Shown in pieces: positions 45,826 through 54,492 of a DNA stretch of 64,000 nucleotides; the stretch's first letter is position 1, and each line of letters begins with the position of its first letter. A model generated the notes under the pieces. It was not told the DNA's origin, ran no database searches, and saw only the letters and a program-made list of their open reading frames with translations. This DNA is from an uncultured Flavobacteriales bacterium (lineage in GTDB: Bacteria > Bacteroidota > Bacteroidia > Flavobacteriales_D > Sanyastnellaceae): assembly GCA_938085105.1 (NCBI GenBank), contig CALKGK010000005.1, forward strand, positions 41,282-105,281, read 5' to 3'. The position numbers and the translations under genes are program-made.

Positions 45826-46646
45826 CGAGTCAATTTAAGGAATGTTTTTGGCACCGGTGTTTTAACGAGGTATACCTCTTTTGTTTCTGGGTCTGGCACC
45901 TCAATGGAAAAGAAGTGTTTCGCCTTGTGGTCGATGGGGTCCGTTTTCTTCAAATCATTTTTATTCCCCACGATGGGAATTCCTTTGGAACGCAACTCAT
46001 CGTCGAACATGTCTTTTTGCCCTTCTTCCAAATCAATTCGAATAAGTGAATACAGGCCGTTGCTTTTCATTCTTCTGAAAGGAAAATTCACCTCTGTTTG
46101 AATTTTGTTCCCGGTTTTGATGCGCACCACACCATTGTCTGAAAAATCTCCATCCACAAGCACATAGTACCTTCTTCTGAAGCTCGACCATTCTTCTTGC
46201 AAGTATTTTCTCCACTTGAAGTTCTTGGCGATGAGCACGATTCCTGAAGCATCGCGCTCTATTTTATTGACGAAATGTATGTCTGTGAGCTCGGGGTCTC
46301 TTGCCTGCATCCAACGTTTCATCAAATTGAAAGACGTTCTCACCTTTGGGTCTGGATGAGCTGTTGTGTATCCTGCCGGCTTAATGAAGCCAAGGAAGTC
46401 CTTGTTCTCGAAAACAACCTCACAAGGTGCAACATCGATTTTCTTGAGCACAATCAATGGTTCTGGGTAGACCTCCACTTGGTCTCCTTTGTTTACCTCA
46501 GTGGTAGGGATATTGACCATTTTACCATTCAAGCGCACGTGTGCATTTTTAATGGTTTTTCTGGTTTTGGTTGTTGACTTGAACCCCATATTTTTTTGAA
46601 CCACCTCGAGAAGGGTACTTTTTTCGGCAACTTCTATTCGCTTCAT
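45822..46646 (-). CDS. RluA-like pseudouridine synthase with altered catalytic motif
   Basis: A 274-residue protein with an N-terminal S4 RNA-binding domain (about residues 10-65, TTKTRKTIKNAHVRLNGKMV) and an RluA-type synthase domain (FLGFIKPAGYTTAHP, RRYYVLVDG). In active RluA enzymes the catalytic motif is HRLDxxTSG. Here it reads NKIERDASG, so the invariant catalytic Asp is Glu130 and the preceding HR is NK. The protein may be inactive and act as an RNA-binding factor, or use a different chemistry. The ATG at 46646 lies four bases after a perfect promoter. It is co-translated with the 50-residue membrane protein. Confidence 0.87.
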   Translation of the reverse strand: MKRIEVAEKSTLLEVVQKNMGFKSTTKTRKTIKNAHVRLNGKMVNIPTTEVNKGDQVEVYPEPLIVLKKIDVAPCEVVFENKDFLGFIKPAGYTTAHPDPKVRTSFNLMKRWMQARDPELTDIHFVNKIERDASGIVLIAKNFKWRKYLQEEWSSFRRRYYVLVDGDFSDNGVVRIKTGNKIQTEVNFPFRRMKSNGLYSLIRIDLEEGQKDMFDDELRSKGIPIVGNKNDLKKTDPIDHKAKHFFSIEVPDPETKEVYLVKTPVPKTFLKLTR

Positions 46647-46650
46647 CCTG

Positions 46651-46679
46651 CAAAGATACCGTTTCCTACTTCTATTCAA
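46651..46679 (-). promoter_or_regulatory. Promoter TTG-N18-TATCTTTG abutting the RluA-like gene
   Basis: TTG (46679-46677), 18-bp spacer, TATCTTTG (46658-46651), then four bases (CAGG) to the ATG. This is a perfect consensus whose start site should fall at the start codon, so a leaderless mRNA is predicted. Confidence 0.8.
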
Positions 46680-46702
46680 TTACCTTGCAAGAAATTCCTG
46701 TT

Positions 46703-47989
46703 ATGAACATCCCGAAGACGAACTTAAAACGCGTGGTGATTGTTGGAGGAGGTTTTGCTGGACTGGAGCTTGCTAAGCGACTCAAAGGTGCTCCCTACCA
46801 AGTTGTGCTCTTGGACAAGAACAACTACCACACCTTTCAACCTCTACTCTATCAGGTGGCCACGGCAGGACTAGAGCCCGACAGCATTGCCCATCCCTTG
46901 CGAAAGATTTTTCGCGGAAGGAAGCAGTTCTTTTTTCGTTTAGCGGAAGTAAAGAAAGTTCAAGTTGATCAAAAACAAGTGCAGACCAATATTGGCAACA
47001 TTCAGTATGATCATTTGGTGATCGCCACAGGATCGGGCACGAACTTCTTTGGTAATCAAGAAATCGAGTATTACGCGATGTCCATGAAAAACATTACAGA
47101 AGCGCTCGACATTCGGTCCTTACTTCTTCAACATTTTGAATCTGCGCTTCTTACTGACGATTTGCAAGAACGCCAAGCATTGATGAACGTCTTGATTGTT
47201 GGGGGCGGTCCCACAGGTGTTGAGCTCGCGGGTGCCATTGCTGAATTGCGAAAGCATGTACTTCCACGCGATTATCCAGATTTGGACATTCGTCAAATGC
47301 ACATTCATTTGATTGAAGCCGCCCCGCGAGTGCTTTCAGGAATGAGTGAACAAGCTTCTGAAGCAGCGCAAGGATTTTTGGAAAAGATGGGAGTTCAAGT
47401 TTGGTTGGATACCGCTGTTTCTAGTTTTGACGGAAAGCGCGCCGTAGCAGGCGACCATGAATTTCTCAGTAAAACCATGATATGGGCGGCTGGTGTGAAA
47501 GGCTCTCCCATACCTGGAATACCTGAGAACGCTGTTTTGAAAAACGGAAGAATTGCTGTGAACGCATTCAATCAAGTGGAGGGACAAGAAGATATTTTTG
47601 TCCTAGGTGATCTTGCACAAATGGCCTCTGAAGGTCAGCCAAAAGGACACCCAATGCTCGCACAAGTGGCCATGCAACAGGGGAAAAATTTGTCCAAAAA
47701 CTTACGAAACCTGGCCCAAGGGAATAGCCTCATCCCATTTGAATACGACGATCTCGGCTCCATGGCTACCGTAGGAAGAAACAAAGCCGTTGTGGATCTT
47801 CCACGCTACAAGTTTCAAGGATTCTTTGCCTGGTTTGTATGGATGGGCGTTCATGTTTTGCAGCTCATTGGCTTTCGGAACAAACTGCTCGTGGCCACCA
47901 ATTGGGCCTACAACTATTTCAATTACGCCAGAGACATCCGACTGATCATCCGCCCTTTTTCGCGTCCGTCGAAGCCTGATAATCTTTAG
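46703..47989 (+). CDS. ndh: Type II NADH dehydrogenase (NDH-2)
   Basis: A 428-residue FAD-containing NADH:quinone oxidoreductase at the inner face of the cytoplasmic membrane, feeding electrons into the respiratory chain without proton pumping. The ATG at 46703 precedes the FAD-binding strand VVIVGGGFAGLELAKRL. Quinone-site-like NNYHTFQPLLYQVATAGLEP follows. The NADH-binding fold is VLIVGGGPTGVELAGAIAEL, and the second FAD motif is DIFVLGDLAQM. The C-terminal amphipathic and aromatic region (FFAWFVWMGVHVLQLIGF) would bind the membrane. The last 44 bp overlap the convergent protease gene. Confidence 0.95.
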   Translation: MNIPKTNLKRVVIVGGGFAGLELAKRLKGAPYQVVLLDKNNYHTFQPLLYQVATAGLEPDSIAHPLRKIFRGRKQFFFRLAEVKKVQVDQKQVQTNIGNIQYDHLVIATGSGTNFFGNQEIEYYAMSMKNITEALDIRSLLLQHFESALLTDDLQERQALMNVLIVGGGPTGVELAGAIAELRKHVLPRDYPDLDIRQMHIHLIEAAPRVLSGMSEQASEAAQGFLEKMGVQVWLDTAVSSFDGKRAVAGDHEFLSKTMIWAAGVKGSPIPGIPENAVLKNGRIAVNAFNQVEGQEDIFVLGDLAQMASEGQPKGHPMLAQVAMQQGKNLSKNLRNLAQGNSLIPFEYDDLGSMATVGRNKAVVDLPRYKFQGFFAWFVWMGVHVLQLIGFRNKLLVATNWAYNYFNYARDIRLIIRPFSRPSKPDNL

Positions 47990-49559
47990 CCATACGAAGT
48001 GCATTGTAAGCATTCACAACACCTCCGGTTTTGCTTAATTTCTTGAAACGCTTCTTCTTTTTCCCACCAGGAACGATCACCTTTTCTTTTCGGTAGTCGG
48101 CATAGGAATTCACAATAATTTCTTTCACATCCTTAGCGCTCAGCTCTGGGTAGTAAGACATGATGAGGGCTGCCAACCCTGATACCACCGGAGCAGCCAT
48201 GCTCGTTCCGCTGTTCTCTTCATATTCGTCGTTGGGTACCGTGCTGTAAATGTCTACCCCAGGAGCAAAAACATCCACCGATCGTCTTCCATAGTTCGAA
48301 AAACTCGCCGGCAACTCTGCTCCTGTTGTCCAATTGGAAGCTCCCACCTCTATCCAAGTGGTGCAAGCCTCTCTTGTTTCCTCGTTGATAGGGTTAGGAA
48401 AGTTGTTGCTTACATCAGTATTCTTACTGCTATTTCCTGCAGCATGAACCATCAGCACTCCTTTTTCTTCTGCATAAGCCACCGCTTCGTCTACCAAACT
48501 TTTGTCTGGAGAATAGCTCTTCCCAAAACTCATGTTGATCACTTTGGCTCCGTTATCCACAGCGTAACGAATTGCGTTGGCCACATCTTTATCGCGTTCA
48601 TCTCCATTTGGAACCGCTCTCAACACCATGATTTGTGCGTGATCTGCAATTCCCATCATTCCCAAATCGTTGTTACGATTTCCGGCAATGATTCCTGCGA
48701 CATGCGTGCCGTGATCAGCTGAAGGTCCTTCATAGTGGTTGTTTCCGTAGTAGCGTTCTGATTTATCCTCGTAGTTATCACCCACAATCGTGCGTGAATC
48801 GAAGTCGAGGTTATACATGTAATCAAGCTGCTCGTCAAAATGCTTCAGCCCTTCCTTCAAATCATTCTTCAAGTTGTTTTCCAAACCGAGAACACTGAGT
48901 TCTTTCATCGCCTCAAAACGCTCATCTCCCTCAGGCAGTGCAGCAATGTTCTCTACAGAAAACTCTTGTTTTCCCAAGACCTCTTTCACCGCCTTTACCG
49001 ACATATCGTAGAAAAGCAAAATGTTTTGATACTCTGTTTTCGAATCCTCTGCTGATTTTACTCGTTGTTCGTATTGCGTTTTGAACGAAAGGTATTGAGC
49101 AAAATCTTCCTTTTCATCGCTTTGGATATCGTCTCTTGTCTTCCCTTTAAAGCGTTCGTTTAGGCTGATATAAATACGGGTAAACTCCAAATTATCGAAC
49201 TCCACATCGCCGTCTTTTCCGCCAATAAAATTCCAACCGTGCACGTCATCGACATAGCCGTTCTCATCGTCGTCAATTCCATTGTCTGGGATCTCATCTT
49301 TGTTCACCCAGATGCTCTCCTTCAAGTCTTCATGCTCAACATCAACTCCCGAATCAATGACAGCGACCACAACAGCCTTACCTTCTTTACCTTGAAGCAA
49401 TCCTTCATAGGCTCGTTCAACACTAATTCCTGGATAGCGATCGATGTTTTTATCCAAATTCATCCAATGGATACTTGGCTCAGTCTCTTGAGCTATCACT
49501 GTTGTGAATGCCAAGGAAATAAGTCCAACAATAAGAAAACGGGAAAATAATTTGTTCAT
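47946..49559 (-). CDS. Secreted subtilisin-like serine peptidase (S8)
   Basis: A 537-residue exported protease. The signal peptide is MNKLFSRFLIVGLISLAFTT plus VIAQ. The catalytic triad is visible: Asp in VVVAVIDSGVD (about 69), His in ADHGTHVAGIIAG (about 285) and Ser in NSGTSMAAPVVSGLAALI (about 450). Between Asp and His lies a long insertion of about 200 residues that begins GIDDDENGYVDDVHGWNF, a hallmark of this Bacteroidota subgroup. There is no T9SS C-terminal domain, so it is likely periplasmic. The 3' end overlaps ndh by 44 bp. It has its own perfect promoter ending four bases before the ATG. Confidence 0.95.
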   Translation of the reverse strand: MNKLFSRFLIVGLISLAFTTVIAQETEPSIHWMNLDKNIDRYPGISVERAYEGLLQGKEGKAVVVAVIDSGVDVEHEDLKESIWVNKDEIPDNGIDDDENGYVDDVHGWNFIGGKDGDVEFDNLEFTRIYISLNERFKGKTRDDIQSDEKEDFAQYLSFKTQYEQRVKSAEDSKTEYQNILLFYDMSVKAVKEVLGKQEFSVENIAALPEGDERFEAMKELSVLGLENNLKNDLKEGLKHFDEQLDYMYNLDFDSRTIVGDNYEDKSERYYGNNHYEGPSADHGTHVAGIIAGNRNNDLGMMGIADHAQIMVLRAVPNGDERDKDVANAIRYAVDNGAKVINMSFGKSYSPDKSLVDEAVAYAEEKGVLMVHAAGNSSKNTDVSNNFPNPINEETREACTTWIEVGASNWTTGAELPASFSNYGRRSVDVFAPGVDIYSTVPNDEYEENSGTSMAAPVVSGLAALIMSYYPELSAKDVKEIIVNSYADYRKEKVIVPGGKKKKRFKKLSKTGGVVNAYNALRMAKDYQASTDAKKGG

Positions 49560-49563
49560 AAAT

Positions 49564-49592
49564 CAAAATTAATGATGTTCTCCTAGAAACAA
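49564..49592 (-). promoter_or_regulatory. Promoter TTG-N18-TAATTTTG abutting the S8 peptidase gene
   Basis: TTG (49592-49590), 18-bp spacer, TAATTTTG (49571-49564), four bases, ATG at 49559: the same geometry as at 46651-46679. It predicts a leaderless transcript. Confidence 0.8.
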
Positions 49593-49602
49593 GATTTAGA
49601 CC

Positions 49603-49630
49603 AAAAAAAGTCCCTGAATACACAGGGACT
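49603..49630 (-). terminator. Orphan minus-strand terminator upstream of the S8 gene
   Basis: AGTCCCTG/CAGGGACT (8 bp, loop of six) followed on the minus strand only by seven T. No annotated gene on that strand precedes it. Confidence 0.8.
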
Positions 49631-49709
49631 CCTCTTAACTAACAACTAAACTTAACCTTCAAGGACCTAATACGCTCATATCGCAGCCCTTTGTGGTTGA
49701 GATTTCTCT
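49603..49709 (-). ncRNA. Candidate small RNA between the S8 peptidase and response-regulator genes
   Basis: Predicted from an exact -7 box TATCTTTG on the minus strand (49722-49715) and the terminator at 49603-49630, giving about 105 nt. The 5' part can fold (GAGAGAAATCTC with flanking TTGTG/CACAA). The TTG element is off (spacing 25). Only a 6-codon ORF is inside. Alternatives are a 6S-type RNA or a leader with attenuator for the protease gene. Confidence 0.4.
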
Positions 49710-49890
49710 CACAACAAAGATATGTAGAGTTGATAACAGAACTATCACAAAGCCTAATTTGTTCATGCGAATATTGGGCTTTAGGAATAAGCGCACCTTT
49801 CACCCATTGAAGGCTCATGGAGAAAGGCTAAACTATTGTGATAAAATCGTTACTTGCTTGTTGTTGTTTTGTTGAAGTTAAAAGGACGCC

Positions 49891-50586
49891 ATGAAAGAAG
49901 TAATTATCATTGAAGACGAAAAAGACATTGCCGAATTGATTGAGCTTCACCTCGAAGATCTCGATTGCAAGGTGAAGATGTTTCATAATGGACAGGAAGG
50001 CCACGATTATGCTCAAAAGCATCCTTTCGACCTCATGATTTTGGACATCAATTTACCTGGAATGAATGGAATTGACGTTTGCAGAAAACTTCGCGCAGAA
50101 AAAGTAAACAGTCCGATCCTCATGCTCACTGCACGATCGGAAGAAATTGATAAAGTTCTAGGGCTGGAAACTGGGGCTGACGATTACCTCACCAAACCCT
50201 TCAGTATTCGGGAGCTTTTGGCCAGAGTTAAAGCCAACCTTCGAAGGGTTGAAATTGACACCAAGAGTGACGAGGAAGAGAGCAGCATACAATTCAAAGC
50301 ACTGGTTTTGGATAAGAAGAAGCGGAAAGTGAGCTTGAACGATGAGCGCATTGAATTGACACCAAAAGAATTTGACCTGCTCTACCTTTTGGCCGCCAAT
50401 CCTGGGGTTACCTACGACAGAAAAGATCTATTAAATCTTGTGTGGAGCTATGACTTCGAAGGTTATGAGCACACCGTGAACTCGCACATCAACCGATTGC
50501 GATCCAAGATTGAAAAAGACCCTACCAAACCTGAGTATGTGCTCACGACATGGGGCGTAGGATACCGATTTAACGATCAAGCATGA
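49891..50586 (+). CDS. OmpR/PhoB family response regulator
   Basis: A 231-residue two-component regulator. The receiver domain (1-120) has the acid pair in VIIIEDEKDIAEL, the phosphoacceptor Asp in DLMILDINLPGMNG, Thr in LMLTARSEE and Lys in YLTKPFSI. A linker of about 20 acidic residues leads to a winged-helix DNA-binding domain (LTPKEFDLLYLLAANPG, HTVNSHINRLRSKIE, WGVGYRF). It is followed by its cognate kinase with an ATGA overlap. The adjacent formate module is a possible target, but this is only proximity. Confidence 0.96.
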   Translation: MKEVIIIEDEKDIAELIELHLEDLDCKVKMFHNGQEGHDYAQKHPFDLMILDINLPGMNGIDVCRKLRAEKVNSPILMLTARSEEIDKVLGLETGADDYLTKPFSIRELLARVKANLRRVEIDTKSDEEESSIQFKALVLDKKKRKVSLNDERIELTPKEFDLLYLLAANPGVTYDRKDLLNLVWSYDFEGYEHTVNSHINRLRSKIEKDPTKPEYVLTTWGVGYRFNDQA

Positions 50587-51971
50587 ACGCCAATAAAGCT
50601 TACCGCAGAGTGATCCTCTTGGCTTTAACCTTTTTCGTGATGGCCTCGCTTATTTTGGGCTTCAATCTTTACTACACCCAAATTGAAATCTATCAAGAAA
50701 AAGAGTTGGCACGTTTAAGTGGAATTGTGAACACTTTGGCACCGCAAATTGATGGCGATCAACATAGCTTGCTTGTTGGAAAGTATGGCTTGGATGAAAT
50801 CACAGCGAATGAGTCGGACAGCATCTATCTGAAAATGCATGAACAACTGAGCTCCGCAGCCGAGATGAACAATTTAAAAAGCACGATTTACACGATGATT
50901 TATAGCAAGGCCATGGAAAAGTTTTGTTTTGGCGTTGCGAGCTCCGAAAAACCCTTCTGGAAACATGCTTATCGCGATTACCCTGCTGATTTACTCAGTA
51001 AATATGAAGTGGGAGGTGTGATTGAACCCTATCAAGACACCAACGGGTACTGGCTGAGTGCTTTTGCTCCCATAATGAACAGTAAAGGAGAAGTAGTGGC
51101 CGTTTTGCAAGCTGACGAACGCTTTGACGACTTTATTATGGAGGCGAAAAAAGCCGTTTGGAAAAACATATTGATGATGATGCTCATTGTAGGTGGACTC
51201 ACAGGCTTGTTGCTTTTGGTAGTGAATCGACTTGTGAAACAACAGCACAAACTTGACCAGCAGCGGGAAGAAATCATCCTTTTTAGAAAAGAATTGATTG
51301 CCAACGTTAGTCATGATCTTCGCACCCCTTTGGCCAGTATTCAGGGTTATTTGGAGACCGTCCTTTTGAAACGAGATCAACTCGACGATGAACGCATCAA
51401 TAAATATTTGCAAACCAGTCTTCGAAATGCCGGTCAACTCAGTTCGCTCATTGAAGAACTCTTTGAGTTGAGTAAACTTGAATCCAAAGAGCGGAAACTT
51501 CGCTTGGAACCCTTTTCCTTGGAGGAACTTGTTCATGACATCGTTAGCAGTCATCGCATCATCGCCGCCGGAAAGGAAGTTGAAATCCGCATAGAGCCAC
51601 CCGCTGATTTATCTCAAGCCATAGGTGACATCGCGCTGATCGACAGAGTTATCGTGAACCTCCTCAACAACGCCATCAAATTCAGTGAAGCGGGCGGAAT
51701 AATTTCACTAAGACTAAGTGAAGAAAAAGGAAAAGTTTGCTTTCAAATTGAAGATCAAGGCCGCGGCATTGCAGAAGAAGAACTTCCGCACGTCTTTGAC
51801 CGTTTCCACAAATCCAGTGTAGGCAATAAGCAAGGCACGGGCTTGGGACTGGCCATTGTGAAAAACGTATTGGAATTGCACCAGAGTGAATTTGAGATCA
51901 AAAGTGTCCTCGGTAAAGGAACCCGTTTTTACTTCACTTTGGATTGTTACAAATACCCCGATTCCGTTTGA
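50583..51971 (+). CDS. Membrane sensor histidine kinase
   Basis: A 462-residue kinase paired with the preceding OmpR-type regulator. Two transmembrane segments (about residues 10-30 and 193-213) enclose a periplasmic sensor of about 160 residues with a Cache-like feel, containing GVIEPYQDTNGYWLSAFAPI. The phosphoacceptor His is in LIANVSHDLRTPLASIQGYLE. The ATPase domain has N (VIVNLLNNAIKFSE), G1 (IEDQGRGIAEEE), F (HVFDRFHKSS) and G2 (GTGLGLAIVKN) boxes. The signal sensed is unknown. Confidence 0.95.
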   Translation: MNANKAYRRVILLALTFFVMASLILGFNLYYTQIEIYQEKELARLSGIVNTLAPQIDGDQHSLLVGKYGLDEITANESDSIYLKMHEQLSSAAEMNNLKSTIYTMIYSKAMEKFCFGVASSEKPFWKHAYRDYPADLLSKYEVGGVIEPYQDTNGYWLSAFAPIMNSKGEVVAVLQADERFDDFIMEAKKAVWKNILMMMLIVGGLTGLLLLVVNRLVKQQHKLDQQREEIILFRKELIANVSHDLRTPLASIQGYLETVLLKRDQLDDERINKYLQTSLRNAGQLSSLIEELFELSKLESKERKLRLEPFSLEELVHDIVSSHRIIAAGKEVEIRIEPPADLSQAIGDIALIDRVIVNLLNNAIKFSEAGGIISLRLSEEKGKVCFQIEDQGRGIAEEELPHVFDRFHKSSVGNKQGTGLGLAIVKNVLELHQSEFEIKSVLGKGTRFYFTLDCYKYPDSV

Positions 51972-52016
51972 ACTGAGTGATTCCTTTCTCTTATCTTGCT
52001 GCACAAATCTGTAAGC

Positions 52017-53693
52017 ATGAAATTTAAAAGTGACCTCGAAATCGCTCAAGAAAATACAATGTCACACATTCGCGATGTGGCCTCTAAATTAAACATTGAA
52101 GAAGACCATCTTGAAATGTTTGGGAAGTACAAGAGCAAGCTTCCTTTGGACCTCATTGATGATCAAAAAGTAGCCGAGAGCAATCTCATTCTCGTATCAG
52201 CCATCACTCCTACTCCGGCCGGAGAAGGAAAGACAACGACTTCCATAGGACTGAATGAAGGATTAAATCGTCTCAAGAAGAAATCCGTTGTGGTTTTAAG
52301 AGAGCCTTCACTTGGTCCGGTATTCGGAATCAAGGGAGGTGCTGCTGGCGGAGGTTATTCTCAAGTGGTTCCGATGGAGGACATCAACCTTCATTTCACA
52401 GGAGACTTTGCCGCTATTGAAAAAGCCAACAACCTGCTTTCTGCATTGATTGACAACAACATGCAAAGTAGATCCAAATCCTTGGGCTTGGACCCAAGAA
52501 AGATCTATTGGAAGCGTGTGATGGACATGAACGATCGTTCTTTGCGAAACATCACCATTGGTTTGGGAGGTGTAGGGAATGGAATGCCTCGTCAAGACGG
52601 ATTCAACATTACTCCAGCCTCTGAAGTTATGGCCATCCTTTGTATGAGTAAAAACATTGGGGATCTGAAAGAGAAATTGGGCAACATTTTCGTTGGGTAC
52701 ACCATCGATCGAAAGCCTGTTTTCGCTAAAGATTTGAAAGCTGAAGGAGCCATGGCCTTGCTCTTGAAGGATGCCATCAAGCCCAACCTTGTTCAAACTC
52801 TCGAAGGTAACCCCGCCATCATTCATGGTGGTCCGTTTGCCAACATCGCGCAAGGAACCAACACCATTATCGCTACGAAAATGGGGATGTCATTGGCCGA
52901 CTACGTGGTGACAGAAGCTGGGTTTGGAGCAGATTTAGGAGCGGAGAAATTTTTAAACATCAAATGTCAGGCAGCAGGACTCAAGCCCAAAGCCTTGGTA
53001 CTCGTTGCTACCATTCGCGCTCTTCGTCACCATGGAGGCGCCCAAAAAGAAGAATACAACACCCCAAGTTTGGAGCGTGTGAAAAAAGGAATTGAGAACC
53101 TTGAAAAGCACATTGAAAACGCTCAAAAATTTGGTTTGAACCCCGTTATTTCCATCAACCACTTCACCACCGATTCTGACGAAGAAGTGAATTTCGTGAT
53201 TGAGCGATGTGCAGAGCTAGGAGTTAAAGCCGTTCTCGCTACCGGTTGGGCCGATGGAGGAAAAGGAACCGAAGCACTTGCTCAAGCTGTTGTGGATGAA
53301 ATTTCCGCTGGAAAAAATGACTTCAAAGCCTTGTATTCTTGGAATGAAGGAGTGAAAACCAAAATTGAGCGCATCGCCAAAGAAATTTATGGTGCTGATG
53401 GTGTAGATTACTCCAAGGAAGCACTGAGTGGCTTGAAAATGATTGAAGACCTCGGTATGGCTGAATTGCCCGTATGTATGGCCAAAACCCAAAAATCTTT
53501 TTCAGACAACGACGCCTTGATTGGCCGACCAAGTGGTTTTCGAATCACCGTTCGTGAATTTGAAATTGCACGAGGTGCTGGCTTCATCATTCCAATTCTT
53601 GGAGTAATGATGCGTATGCCAGGATTGCCTGCAACACCGGCGAGTGAAGGAATGGACATCGATGATAACGGAGTAATTACAGGACTCTCTTAA
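52017..53693 (+). CDS. fhs: Formate--tetrahydrofolate ligase
   Basis: A 558-residue ATP-dependent enzyme joining formate to tetrahydrofolate to give 10-formyl-THF. The reaction is reversible and can yield ATP and formate. The ATG at 52017 is chosen over a TTG at 51996. The P-loop ITPTPAGEGKTTTSIGLNEGL, the substrate loop REPSLGPVFGIKGGAAGGGYSQVVPMED, the THF-site FNITPASEVMAILC and the C-terminal PGLPATPASE are all as in the family. fdhD begins one base after its stop, so formate made or used here links directly to the downstream oxidoreductase. Confidence 0.97.
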   Translation: MKFKSDLEIAQENTMSHIRDVASKLNIEEDHLEMFGKYKSKLPLDLIDDQKVAESNLILVSAITPTPAGEGKTTTSIGLNEGLNRLKKKSVVVLREPSLGPVFGIKGGAAGGGYSQVVPMEDINLHFTGDFAAIEKANNLLSALIDNNMQSRSKSLGLDPRKIYWKRVMDMNDRSLRNITIGLGGVGNGMPRQDGFNITPASEVMAILCMSKNIGDLKEKLGNIFVGYTIDRKPVFAKDLKAEGAMALLLKDAIKPNLVQTLEGNPAIIHGGPFANIAQGTNTIIATKMGMSLADYVVTEAGFGADLGAEKFLNIKCQAAGLKPKALVLVATIRALRHHGGAQKEEYNTPSLERVKKGIENLEKHIENAQKFGLNPVISINHFTTDSDEEVNFVIERCAELGVKAVLATGWADGGKGTEALAQAVVDEISAGKNDFKALYSWNEGVKTKIERIAKEIYGADGVDYSKEALSGLKMIEDLGMAELPVCMAKTQKSFSDNDALIGRPSGFRITVREFEIARGAGFIIPILGVMMRMPGLPATPASEGMDIDDNGVITGLS

Positions 53694-53694
53694 T

Positions 53695-54492
53695 ATGAAT
53701 ACAGCCACGTACAATGCTCTACGTGTTGCCCAAAAGACGGAAGAAACGGAAGACGTGTTGAGCATTGAAATACCGCTTGAAATCCGCCTGAACGGTGAGG
53801 AGTTTAGCACCACCATGTGCTCTCCCGAAGACGCTGAGGCCCTTGTTCGTGGCTTTTTTTATACCGAGGACTTGTGGCGTGGTGCAGTGGACGGTTTAAC
53901 CATTCGCACTTACTGGGATGATGAACGGAATGTTTTATGTGCTGATGCGAATTTGGAACCGCAGCTCTTGGGCGATGGATACCGAGGTAGTAGAAAACTC
54001 CTTTCCGTAACGAGTTGTGGCATTTGTGGGAGTCCGAATTGGAACCCCCGAAAAGGAAAGCAACTTCAAATTGAAGCACAATCATCTGATCCCAGTTTCA
54101 TCCCGCAACTCTTCAAAAAAATGCAAGAAAAACAGAGTGATTTTAAGGCCTCTGGAGGAAGTCATGCAGCCGCCATTTTTTCCAAATCAGGTGAATTTCT
54201 GAGTTTGGGACAAGACATTGGCAGGCACAATGCTACCGACAAAGCCGTTGGTCTCTGCTTAATCAACAAAACACTTCCTTCCGCCACCTATCTTTTGGTG
54301 AGTGGAAGAGTGAGTTATGAAATCGTAGCGAAAGCATTTGCAGCCAAGACCCCTATTTTGGCCGCCGTATCTGCGCCCTCCAGTTTGGCCGTTGATTTGG
54401 CTGAAGAACTCGGCATTTGTCTTTTGGGATTTTGTCGAGACCAACGTTACACCATCTACTCACACCCTGAACATTTGAATTATGACGCGTAA
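53695..54492 (+). CDS. fdhD: Formate dehydrogenase accessory sulfurtransferase FdhD
   Basis: A 265-residue FdhD, which passes sulfur from a cysteine desulfurase to the molybdenum cofactor of formate dehydrogenase and is needed for its activity. The signature TSCGICGSPN with its paired Cys (CGIC) is intact. DIGRHNATDKAVG and LLVSGRVSYEIVAKAFAAKTPILAAVSAPSSLAVDLAEELG are also conserved. It starts one base after fhs and overlaps the downstream molybdo-oxidoreductase by 11 bp, so the three genes are translationally linked. It lacks a signal peptide, in line with cofactor work in the cytoplasm. Confidence 0.96.
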   Translation: MNTATYNALRVAQKTEETEDVLSIEIPLEIRLNGEEFSTTMCSPEDAEALVRGFFYTEDLWRGAVDGLTIRTYWDDERNVLCADANLEPQLLGDGYRGSRKLLSVTSCGICGSPNWNPRKGKQLQIEAQSSDPSFIPQLFKKMQEKQSDFKASGGSHAAAIFSKSGEFLSLGQDIGRHNATDKAVGLCLINKTLPSATYLLVSGRVSYEIVAKAFAAKTPILAAVSAPSSLAVDLAEELGICLLGFCRDQRYTIYSHPEHLNYDA

